The translations under genes and the position numbers were made by a program. The notes below the pieces were generated by a model. The model had not been told where the DNA came from. It ran no database searches and worked only from the letters and a program-made list of their open reading frames with translations. Source: Hysterangium stoloniferum (Eukaryota; Basidiomycota; Agaricomycetes; Hysterangiales; Hysterangiaceae). From it: 64,000 bases of DNA. The stretch is taken from the NCBI GenBank assembly GCA_015178975.1, contig WHVD01000004.1, forward strand, positions 1,426,001 through 1,490,000. Direction: 5' to 3'. Shown here piece by piece: positions 44,168-53,582 of the stretch. Each line of letters opens with the position of its first letter. Position 1 is the stretch's first letter.

Positions 44168-46274
44168 TGTAATGTATTTAGGGGTTTCTCTTAGATAGCT
44201 CAATATATGCATAGTGTCACAGAGCTTCAACAATAAAACAAGCAAAGGTCCAGTAATTTAAATGCTGATAGATTAATTGGTTGCACTATTAAGCTTAAAC
44301 AACTAAAATAAATGCTTATTTTGATTATTGAAAGGTTTAATAGAACAATATATGTATGACTCTTTTAGCAAATAAAAGAACTATTCCTTGAGAATAGGGG
44401 CTGGAAGCTAAATATATGCACAGTAACTTGGCAGAGACTTGATATATGTAAGAGCTTCGGTTTCTTGTATGCTTATTTGTAACTATTAATAGATATTTAA
44501 CAAGGAGTTAAAAATTTTATTAATAAAGAAAATAATTTGTATTGGATTAATTTAGTGCCTGTACTCAATTAATTCACTAACTTAGGTATGGGCCTTGAAT
44601 AATCTAAGTGTTGGCAGGGATTTCAGTAAGAATACTTATTAGGTTTATTATGTATTTAATAAGCCTAAGGGGTAGCTGTGAGGCTGGGGAACTTAGATGA
44701 TTAGCTAAGTTCTAGAGTGCTGACAAAGAGTTCTAGATTCTGCAAGTGTAGGTGCTTGCAGTTAGTATATCAGACAAAGGCTATTATTGTCCTTAGGATG
44801 ATGAGATAAGCTTCTGAGCTGTGCTGTAAAATATGTGTGTGATATCTTGATAAGTTGATTTATTGTGGATTTCTGGCCCTCTTTATATACATTTTGATAA
44901 CTAATTATTTAACCATTTAATTATTTTGTGATATCATCACTGAGTCAGTAATGATATCATGTCTAACTATTTATTACCTCTTTTTGATCCTATGACTCCC
45001 CAGTCTGAGACAAGGGCTTCAATCTAAGCCTGAACTTAAAGGTTCGGAGGCCAAGATCTGGGATGGAAGTAAATACTAGTGACTCGAAGGTTGGCAAGTA
45101 ATATGACTTCAAAAATGCACACATGGCAACAAGGCAATGTGCTGGGAAGCAATAACTAGGTTAATAAAGGATAAATAATTAGTTAAAAATTATAATTAAT
45201 TAATTGAGATATAATAGCATTATATGAGCTCATATATGCTATTGTTATGTGAAGTTAAAAGGAACTAGGCCTTATATGTATTTCACAATAAAAATATAAT
45301 AAAAATACAATAAATTTGAAAAAATACTAATTAGTTTCAAAGAAAATTAAGAGAATTTAATGAGATACAGTGACTGAAAAAACCCTTCCAATGTTTGGTA
45401 CTTCAGATGTACAGTGAGGGACAAAACCCTTCCAATGATTTTTAGTTGTGCAAAGATACTTGAATAACTCAAGAACCACTGTAGATACAGACCTGAAATT
45501 TGGGGGTTGGTTAGGTCTATATGTTATCTATATGCCCTTAAAATATTATGACATAAGCATTAGTATTTCCCACACTATAAACAAAACACTAATAAAATCA
45601 CATTGGAAGGGTTTTGTCCCTGGTTTAAAAAGAACACAAATCAAACAATCTAGTACTTGGTATAGCCTCTCTTGGCCTTCAAAACAGCCCCAACCCTTCT
45701 AGGAATACTCTCTATCAAGTTCTGACAAGTAGAGGCAGGGATATTTTCCCACTGTCTGAACCCTCTCCTACAACTCATGAATACTCTTGGGTGCCACTTC
45801 ATACTCTCCCAACCTCCTTTTGAGGTAATACCAGAGGTGTTCAATTGGATTAAGGTCATCAGACTGTTTGATGACAGCGTAAGGAAAACGGACAAGGTTT
45901 ATGTACGATGACTAAGCTACTGTAAAGTACGAAATAGCCGAGCGTAAAATGCATCAATGGCTTGCAATACAACATAATCTAACATGCCCACTTTGCAAGT
46001 CATTGAAGTGTGCAGTAAGACCATACACACAAAAAACGAGAAATAAACCAGTTTTAACACAAAATATTGCACCCACTCGACGCAAAACCCATCCGAAAAT
46101 TGACACGAAAAAACCCGCTGCGCCCACTAGACGCAATATTCGTCTGGTACATTTGGCATCAAACCAAACCTCAGAGCATCCTCGCTCTTAGAACGCGTTC
46201 CCCCAACCTCCCAGATTACAAACAAATGCCAGACCTTGGAGCTCTACCCGCAACTCCTAGTCCACACGATAATT

Positions 46275-47077
46275 TCAAGTGCGTAAAATATAAGCACTCC
46301 CTGCACTATCAGTGGGGATCTCCTGGTTTTCGGTAGGTAATCCACTTGAAGACGAAACAACCGGCCTCGGCGCGGGACAAAAACGCGCAATGTGACCTTC
46401 GCCGTTGCATCTATAGCAATTCTTCGGCTGTCGCATATTTGGTGAGTCAACTTTCATTTTCATGGCAATTTGACTCTCATTTTCTTTCCGCCCTTTTAGA
46501 TGGCTTTCTTCTTCTACCAGCGCCGCGGAAATTTCTTCGACTGTAAGTGATCCCACACGCTGCATAAGAGCAGTTGCTACCGCACCAAATTCCGGAGCCA
46601 AACAATAGATGAGGACATCCGGCACATCCTCATCATGTAACTCGACTCCAATCGCTCGAAGCTGCGAAGCTGCGAAGCCACAGTCAAAATGCCATGGACA
46701 TATTCCATCACTGGATTTTTGACATCGTGCTGGTACATATAGAGCTGGCGTTTCAACAAAATCCGATTGGCCCGATTATTTGCCTGATAGATTTTTGCAA
46801 GTGCTTGCCATGCCTCTGGTCCAGTGGTGCAATCCCGAATATATGATTGTTGGCTTGACGCGATTGTCAATCCAATTGCCGTGTAACCATCCTCCGAATG
46901 CTTTGCCCAATCCAAATACTCCTTGCTATTCTCATCCTTAGGTGCCTTTCTTCCACCATTAACAACACTCCATGATCCAGCATGCCGCAAAACCATTGAC
47001 AGTGAAAACTTCCATTCGTGGTAGTTATCACCCGAGAGTTTTGGGATACTCGCAAGTAAGGCATTGATATTAGACAT
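46275..47077 (-). pseudogene. Copia gag of the mini-retrotransposon (one frameshift)
   Basis: ATG at 47077 (MSNINALLASIPKLSGDNYHEWKF), then GPEAWQALAKIYQANNRANR and LYMYQHDVKNPVMEYV, the standard copia gag (UBN2-type) layout. The C-terminal half in another frame has SLTVEEISAALVEEE and the zinc knuckle CYRCNGEGHIARFC (CX2CX4HX4C). The frame shift comes from a direct 8-base duplication (tgcgaagc at 46663-46670 and 46671-46678). Everything else is open, so the gene was disabled recently or the shift is a sequencing or assembly error. About 265 codons. Confidence 0.85.
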
Positions 47078-47122
47078 AAGATGATGAGATAGTATTAGTG
47101 TGACTTTTAAAGCAACGGGGCG

Positions 47123-47134
47123 GGGCCCATAACC
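47123..47134 (-). promoter_or_regulatory. Primer-binding site (initiator tRNA-Met anticodon arm)
   Basis: GGTTATGGGCCC on the minus strand, immediately 3' of the 5' LTR. The complement GGGCCCATAACC is the anticodon-arm sequence of eukaryotic initiator tRNA-Met (CAT anticodon). Confidence 0.8.
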
Positions 47135-48607
47135 TGTTTGATGACAGCGTAAGGAAAACGGACAAGGTTTATGTACGATGACTAAGCTACTGTAAAGTAC
47201 GAAATAGCCGAGCGTAAAACGCATCAATGGCTTGCAATACAACGTAATCTAACACAGACTGAGGTGGCCATACCATGACAATAAATCCATTGTCTTTGAA
47301 CCAATTAATGGCCTTTGTGCTCTTGTGTTTGGTATCATTGGCCTGCTGAAAGACCACATCTTCTGTGTTCTTGCTATAATACTCCACAGTTGCTTGAAGT
47401 TCATCTTCCAAAATGCTACCATAAAGGTCAGCATCCATTCTCCCATTAATCTTGGTGGAATATCCTGGGCCTTTCCACAATGTACAGCTCCACAACATCA
47501 GATTTCCTCCCCCAAACCTGACCGTGCCCTTCAGCCTACCACTGAGCCCCTCTCCTGCCCTTTTCCATATCTAATTCCTCCCATATGACCCCAAACAATT
47601 GATTTTTGTCTCATCTGACCAAACAACCCTCTTCCAATCATCCACAGTCAAGTCCTTGTGTGCCAGAGTAAAGTCCATTCTTGCCTTCCTATACAGGTAC
47701 CTCTTATTGAGTAAAGGCCTTTTTCTCTTCACCATAGCCCTCATTTCAGCCTTCTTGAATGCCCTATGAACAGTCTAACTGAAATAGACTCTCCAGTCAT
47801 ATCTTGAATGGTTTGGTGACCTCAGTGGCATGTTCAGCCTTTTGAGAAGTGATTTGTTGAATAGAATAATGAATATCTGAGGAGGAAAGCTGGCATAAAC
47901 AGCCACCAGATGAGTTGGCAAGTGATGAGCAATGGGTAGAATGAATTCTGGATATAGTGGACAGATCATGGCCAGTGATTTCAGAGATCTGAGGAGCAGA
48001 CTTGCCCTTATTGAGAAAAGTGAGAATATGGCTAAGCTGAGGAGGAGTAAGAGCCTTCATGGTGTAGAATGTTGAGCTATGGGGATGTTTTTGGATTGCA
48101 AAGTAAACAGATGTATATATATATAATTTTGACAGGTCAAATGATTTTTATTTGCACTTATTTGCATATAAACAATATGGTTATATGTTAATCATGTGAC
48201 AGGGACAAAACCCTTCCAATGCAGTTTAATTGGTATTTTATTTATAGTGTGGGAAATACTGATGCTCATGTAATAATACTTTAAGGGTAAATAGACAACA
48301 TATAGACCTAACCACTCCCAAAATATTAGGTCTGTAGCTACAGTGGTTCTTGAGTTATTCAAGAATCTTTGCACAACTAGAAATCATTGGAAGGGTTTTG
48401 TCCCTCACTGTATATCCTTGATAACTCAGAGGATAAAATTGCAAAATTATCAAAATTATTTGTGAATATGCTCTATCATATCTAGATTGTTGAAATACAA
48501 TGCATTACATAAGCTCCAAATATAAAAATACTACAAATATATATATACAGGAGACTCATTGGAAGGGTTTTTTGGCTGACAACTCTGACCCACAAAACTA
48601 CTTATAT

Positions 48608-49050
48608 TCAGTACTTAGTATGGCCATCCTTTGCCTTCAACACACCTGCAACCCTCCTAGCATACTCTCAATCAAATTCTGACACACCTCTGCATCAATC
48701 TTGTTCCACTCCTCCTCTACCCTCTCCCACAACTCCAGTATTCCTTAGCCCCCGCTTTTATGATCCCACAAGTGTTCAATGGGGTTGAGGTCTGGAGACT
48801 GTGCTGGACATTAAATTCATTATCTTGAAACCAAGTCTGGGCCTTCTTGCAGGTATGTTCAGGGTCATGATCTTGCTAAAAGATGTCATCATCCACATAT
48901 TTTCCATAATAGCTGAGGCTGGCTTGAAGGTTCTCCTCCATAATCTTGAGATAAAGGTCCCCATCCATCCTCTCATCTATCTTGAAAGAATACCCAGGTC
49001 CTTCCCACAGCATGTAGTCCCATAACATCACAAATCCTTCTCCAAACCTC
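48608..49050 (-). pseudogene. Outer Tc1 transposase, C-terminal part
   Basis: Minus-strand frames read VRFGEGFVMLWDYMLWEGPGYSFKIDERMDGDLYLKIMEENLQASLSYY in pieces, then QDHDPEHT with the second catalytic aspartate and LNPIEHLW-type text with the Glu region near 48775. It ends near 48608. There are several frameshifts. The N-terminal part lies at 50329-50647. Confidence 0.7.
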
Positions 49051-49051
49051 A

Positions 49052-50328
49052 CAAAAAATCCCTTCCAATGAGACTCCTATATATAAATATTTGTAGTATT
49101 TCCATATTTGGATCTTATGTAATGGCACTGTATTTCCATAATATACATATGATAGAGCATATTCACAAATACTTTTGATATTTTTGCATTTTTATTCTCT
49201 GAGTTATTGTCAGGAACCGGAAACCCTGCTGGCCTCCGGGACCCCGGACCCCATCCTACATGCTCCCGACCCTCTATATTGTATATTTACAACTGGAGTT
49301 CCCGCCGGAGCCCACACGTCAACTTGTTTATGCCTGATACTCTGTACGCACCCTACCTGTCTGCACCTAACCCTCTATGTCTCATACACCAGTCCTCAGA
49401 TGCCACTGGACTCCGGACTCCACCCTACATACACCCGACACTCTGTGTCTTATGTAGCAGTCACCGGACTCCGACCGGACTCCCGGAACCCCTCTAATCT
49501 AACAGAGCATAGAACCCCACCCCTGTTATGATCTGTCTCTGCGTCTCACACACCAGTCATCAGAAAACCCACTGGACTCCACCAGCACATCAAACCTGTC
49601 TATACCCGACACTATCTTGCGCACCAAGTCACCGGACTCTGACCGGACTTCCGGAACCCCTCTAACTGCGCCCCGCTCCAGTTATGGTTAAATGACCTGT
49701 CATGATTCATTCTCCGTTTCCGTTCCGTCCCTAATTCCCAGTTTAGTATTTACTTGTTTCATTTTATGTTTAATAGTTCTGCCTCTCATTAATACTGGAT
49801 TTGGTATTATTACATTTCACAGTCTATATATAAGTCTGCTATATTCATGTACTTTGAATCCAGTTTCAATCTCGAACTAGTTTTCCCCCAAACAAGTTTG
49901 ACCTTGAACAAGTTTCCCTTCGATCCCAGTCTCTAGTCCTCTTGTCTGTCTGCACACTCGATTCCCGGAACTTCCATGGGAACTCCGGAATCTATATCTC
50001 CTTGCATGCATTCTGTCAGTTCGAAATATGGATGCCCGAATGAGTGTACGAGGGTGCAGCCTATAAGCTGAAGCCAAGTCCATCTCAGTCATACCCATTC
50101 TCTGGTAACTATTCTGATACGACACTCCCTTGTACTACTAATATTCCCGGAACCTCCCCGGACCTATTACCCAGGGAGTCCATGGGACTATTACCTGGAA
50201 AGTGTGTGTTTGGAATATAGTTACCAGAGAAACCTCTGTGGGACTATCTGTGGAGCTTTGTTCAGAACTTAACAGTTATCAGGGATGTAAATCTGGGGTA
50301 CCAAACATTGGAAGGGTTATTAAGGCAC
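49052..50328. repeat. Extra Tc1 terminal unit inside the transposase gene, split by a solo LTR
   Basis: 49052-49207 plus 50275-50328 together (about 205 bases) match the terminal unit at 50826-51026 in full, from the inner motif (atcccttccaatgagactcc) to the outer one (taccaaacattggaaggg). The unit lies exactly where the middle of the transposase should be. The unit is cut by the solo LTR 49208-50274. No TA duplication is clear at its ends. Confidence 0.6.
49208..50274 (+). mobile_element. Solo LTR, TGTTAGGACC family
   Basis: 1067 bases, TGTCAGGAACCGG to GAACTTAACA, with a perfect 5-base duplication gttat (49203-49207 and 50275-50279). It contains a run of degenerate 75-85 base repeats (ccagtc...ggactcc...cacacgtcaacctgt...) and the motif gctgaagccaagtccatctcag. 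Confidence 0.85.
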
Positions 50329-50647
50329 TTCCAACCATATTGAGACTATTGCACACAGTTTGGGTACAGATGGACTGGTTGGTGACATTCCTAAGAGCTT
50401 TGGCCACATCAAAAGCAGTGGGAGCCTTCCCAGAGCTGATGAGATGCTGTGCATAGTGAATATTGGTAGGGGAAAGCTTGGAGGAGTGAGTATCAATGGA
50501 CTTAGAGAGATGACAATGATGCTTCGAGCAAAGTCTAGAGACTGTGCCAATGCCATGGCCAGTAGGAGCAGCAATGTGGCTAGCTGAATGGCCAGCATCA
50601 AGCAGTGAGAGAATATGATTCTGGCTGGCAAGAGACAAAGTGCACAT
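50329..50647 (-). pseudogene. Outer Tc1 transposase, N-terminal DNA-binding part
   Basis: ATG at 50647 (MCTLSLASQNHILSLLDAG), then HSASHIAAPTGHGIGTVSRL, a Tc1-type helix-turn-helix, and KAPTAFDVAKALRNVTNQSI of the second DNA-binding half. The frame is open to the point where the extra terminal unit begins. Confidence 0.75.
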
Positions 50648-51044
50648 TTTGGGAAATGGGACATTGCTAGTTACTAAAGGCCGTGTATTTATACTCCAGC
50701 ACAATGTGGTCATGTGACATCACATGACATCATGTGATTTTGTTGATAGGACCCAGTTGGAGGTGAACAATCAACAAGGTCATATGACTATAAGCATTTA
50801 TAGTCATCAAGGCAGCCAGCCGAATTACCCTTCAATGAGTCTCCTGTATATAAATATTTGTAGTATTTCCATATCTGGAGCTTATGTAATGAAATTGTAT
50901 TTCCACAATCTATATATGATAGAGCATGCTCATAAATACCTTTGATATTTCTGCATTTTTATCCTCTGAGTTATCAAGGATATACATCTAAAGTACCAAA
51001 CATTGGAAGGGTTTTTTGAGTCACTGTAATACTGAGACCTCACA

Positions 51045-52519
51045 GACACCCTATCTGCAGGATCCCCTATCATCTCTACACAGATGCCTCTGACTTCACC
51101 TTAGGATGTTGCCTCCAGCAAGTGCAGAAAATGACCTTACAAGACCTTAAGGAAACTAAAATTTACACCCAAGGAGGATATCTGAAAACTATTAAGTATA
51201 CCAAATTCTAATATACTAAAGGTCATTTAAACATCTGGGATGTGATTCAAACATAATTTGGTTTTAAAACTTTCAAAAAGTTTTAAACTCTCTCGTACAT
51301 TACAAACTAAAGAATCTTTCTGGACAAAAGTAGACAATAAAAAAATTAGTAGTTTGAAACACTAATACTTTTAAAAAATAGATACCTTTAGATAGTCCAT
51401 TCCATGCACATGTATATCATTGGCACCTCTAAATACATATGTATTACTTTGGAATGGATCTGTCAATCTGAACAGATTTCTACTTGATTCAACATACCCA
51501 GAATATATAGGTGATTTCACTTAATAAAGAAGGCCATAGGATGAAAAATTTACAATTATATATCACATATTTTACTAGGAAATAACTACAGTCTAGGTTT
51601 TAAAAAACAAATTAACAACAAAAGTATTGGCAAGTATTTACATAACTTGGAAAACCATATACAATAGGTTCTATTAATTGACTCTGAATTGTTTAGGATG
51701 TAATATGGAGAATTATTTCTTATGGTTGGTAGTTAACAATATAATAGTCTCAGAGGATATATCACTATTTAAAGATGGAGTTTTGTAGAAATATAAATTT
51801 TACCAGTAAACATCTGATATTATAATGATTACAGACAACCTCCCAAGTGGAATTGTCATTGATGCAGTTGAAAATAGGACCAACCTTCATTACTCACTAT
51901 AAAACTAAAGTACCAGAAATCACTTAGATGGACTCTTGGGCACAACCATTTGAGGATACCTATGTTACTGTAGAACACATCATTGCATACTGGAGTCACA
52001 CTCTCAAGAAGCCAGAATGCAATTACTCTGCCAAGGAGAACACATACTTCTCATCATGGACCACACCGCTGCAATGGGCCAGATCATACAAAAATACCAA
52101 TCGATGACTGGCTGCATGGGGGGCAGTGTACACAGCATATCCAGGACTGGAGATACTACACCATGCTGGACAAGTACATAGTAATGTTGACCCCCCTATC
52201 TGGATTACCATGAACACCCAGCTCAGTGACCCCAGCCTGAGATAACCTTTCCAATGTTTGTGTCAAGCTTGCTCAGCAAGGGAACTGAGGAAAAACCATG
52301 GGAGGACACACCAGCTAGAAGAGCTGTCTTCATTACCCAGCAGGAATTAGTAGAACACTGATGACAGTTCCACAAACAGCATGGGATTTACATAACCTTG
52401 CCAGAGATGATGAAATGGACGAGTCACTATTCACCTCCCATAACCTGCAATTTCTCATCAGCTTGGATGAGAAATATCTGAAGGAATTCCTAGAGGGATA
52501 TTGAAAGGATCCTGTGTTC
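51045..52519 (+). pseudogene. Gypsy RNase H fragments
   Basis: 51090-51173 reads DASDFTLGCCLQQVQKMTLQ and KETKIYTQ. After the MITE the frame resumes with ITHYKTKVPE, then DSWAQPFEDTYVTVEHIIAYW and SHTLKKPECNYSAKE near 51920-52040. The same text is present at 30423-30767 in the minus-strand element. Later text to 52519 corresponds to the RNase H-integrase linker, with stops. Confidence 0.8.
51174..51842. mobile_element. 669-base MITE, copy A
   Basis: Ends GAGGATATCTGAAAAC and, inverted, GAGGTTGTCTGTAATC. It is flanked by ccaag on both sides (51169-51173 and 51843-51847). No coding capacity. An inverted copy lies at 54635-55303 and a truncated one at 62675-62914. The termini and 5-base (possibly longer) duplication do not point to one superfamily. 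Confidence 0.7.
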
Positions 52520-52524
52520 AGGAG

Positions 52525-53387
52525 TGTTAGGACCAGAACACCTGCTGGGCTGCGGACCCCACCCTATATGTACCTGACTCTCTATATGGCACCCAAGGTA
52601 CAGTCACAACCGGAGTACCTTCTGGGACCCACATGTCACCCTATACACACCAGTCATCAGACTCCACTGGACCCACATATCAACCTTCTATATCCAACAC
52701 TGTGTCTTATGTACCAGTCATTGGACTCTGCTGGACCCACATGTCAACCTGTTTATACCTGACTCTTTGTTCCTGTCATCAGACTCTGACCGGACTCCCG
52801 GAACCCCTCTAACAGAGCATAGGACCCTGCTCCCATTATGGTCAAATGACCTGTAATGTTTTGCACCCCACTCCCATTCCATTCCATCCCTAATACCCAG
52901 TTTGCTATTTGCTCATCTCATTTTATGTTTACTTCTTTTGCACCTCATTATTACCAGATTTGGTATTGCATATAATTCAAAGTCCATGTAAGTCTTCCAT
53001 ACTCATGTGCTTACTCTCTAGTTGAAATCATGAACTAGTTACACCCCAAATACATCCAGTCTCTGCTCCTCTTGTCTGTCTGCATGCTCAATTCCCAGAA
53101 CTCCCACAGGAACTCCAGAATCTACATCTTCCTTGTAGGCATTCCATCAGCTTTAAATATGGACACCTGAATGAGTGAATGAGGGCACAGCACATACAGT
53201 AAGCTGAAGCCAAGTCCATCTCAGTACCTCTGGTAATTATTCTGATACTCCTTGTACTAATCCCCGGAAACTCCCTGGAAGCTCCCCAGACTGGTACCTG
53301 GGGACTTCACAGGACATTCCTGGGAAGTGTTCAGAATAATTACCAGAAACCCCTGTGGGCTCAAGGAGCTTGTTTCAGAACTTAACA
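52525..53387 (+). mobile_element. Solo LTR, TGTTAGGACC family
   Basis: 863 bases, TGTTAGGACCAGAACACC to GAACTTAACA, with a perfect 5-base duplication aggag (52520-52524 and 53388-53392). Confidence 0.88.
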
Positions 53388-53392
53388 AGGAG

Positions 53393-53582
53393 CCACTATA
53401 TCGAGGATTCAGTTTATCCAGATGCTGTAGCCATTCTGTCGCACTACTTCATTGGTAAAGAATAATTGTTATATTTCCATGATTCAGACTTTTAAAAGTC
53501 GAATATGTATGCCCAATAACATGACAAATGTGATACTAAAACTAATACATGATAATCCATTTGAGGGAGCTCACACTGGGAG
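53393..53582 (+). pseudogene. Gypsy integrase zinc-domain fragment
   Basis: Reads RICMPNNMTNVILKLIHDN and PFEGAHTG, equal to the region at 29780-29690 of the other element. It resumes at 57419 with QRLFLLMKDHFVWPRMLQDC and TVYAC, after the 3.8 kb LTR element. Confidence 0.8.

Larger units (their letters stand above)
45865..47254 (-). mobile_element. Gag-only Ty1/copia-type mini-retrotransposon
   Basis: 1390 bases. Two 120-base LTRs (45865-45984 and 47135-47254) differ at only two positions. A perfect 5-base duplication cagac flanks it (45860-45864 and 47255-47259). Directly after the 5' LTR (minus strand) lies GGTTATGGGCCCCG, complementary to the anticodon arm of initiator methionine tRNA, the half-tRNA primer type known from copia. 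A gag gene with a CCHC knuckle fills most of the interior, and a purine-rich AAAGTGGGCA precedes the 3' LTR. There is no protease, integrase or reverse transcriptase. It is a non-autonomous element of the TR-GAG kind, moved in trans by an unseen partner. Confidence 0.88.
45650..48060 (-). pseudogene. Tc1 transposase (inner element), interrupted
   Basis: Starts with an ATG at 48060 (MKALTPPQLSHILTFL) and a helix-turn-helix region with GKSAPQISEITGHDLSTISRI. SDETKINQLFG-type text and FQQANDTKHKSTKA mark the two aspartate regions (here QAND where Tc1 has QDN). The terminal part LNPIEHLWYYLKRRL near 45820 carries the catalytic Glu, and the C terminus is KAKRGYTKY at 45650. Several frameshifts and the 1.39 kb retrotransposon inactivate it. 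Confidence 0.75.
45412..48410 (-). mobile_element. Tc1/mariner element (inner), carrying a retrotransposon
   Basis: Ends CAGTGAGGGACAAAACCCTTCCAATGA on both sides, with TA at 45410-45411 and 48411-48412. Terminal units of 211 bases (45412-45622 and 48200-48410) are each closed on the inside by the inverted motif cagggacaaaacccttccaatg. Without the retrotransposon at 45865-47254 the element is about 1.6 kb, the usual size for Tc1. Confidence 0.85.
45368..51026 (-). mobile_element. Tc1/mariner element (outer), multiply interrupted
   Basis: Termini CAGTGACTGAAAAAACCC and, inverted, CAGTGACTCAAAAAACCC, with TA at 45366-45367 and 51027-51028. Inside it are a second Tc1 (45412-48410), an extra copy of the ~205-base terminal unit (49052-50328) and a solo LTR within that unit. 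The transposase (minus) is split into an N-terminal part (50647-50329) and a C-terminal part (49050-48608). The insertion of the inner Tc1 duplicated a TA that is single in the intact right terminal repeat (gatgtatatcc). Confidence 0.82.
44168..51044 (+). mobile_element. Family A LTR (second copy), split by a Tc1 element
   Basis: Plus-strand TGTAATGTATTTAGGGG at 44168 runs to 45365, then resumes at 51029 (atactgagacctcaca) and ends CTCACA at 51044. It matches 21526-22790 (inverted) in order over its length. The Tc1 element 45368-51026 sits at a TA near its end. Its outer flanks (ggtgg and gacac) do not match, so this copy lacks a visible target duplication and may be rearranged. Confidence 0.7.

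Noticed and set aside
44168-51044. Target duplication for the second family A LTR
   Set aside because: The flanks ggtgg and gacac do not match, unlike the first copy (tactg on both sides).
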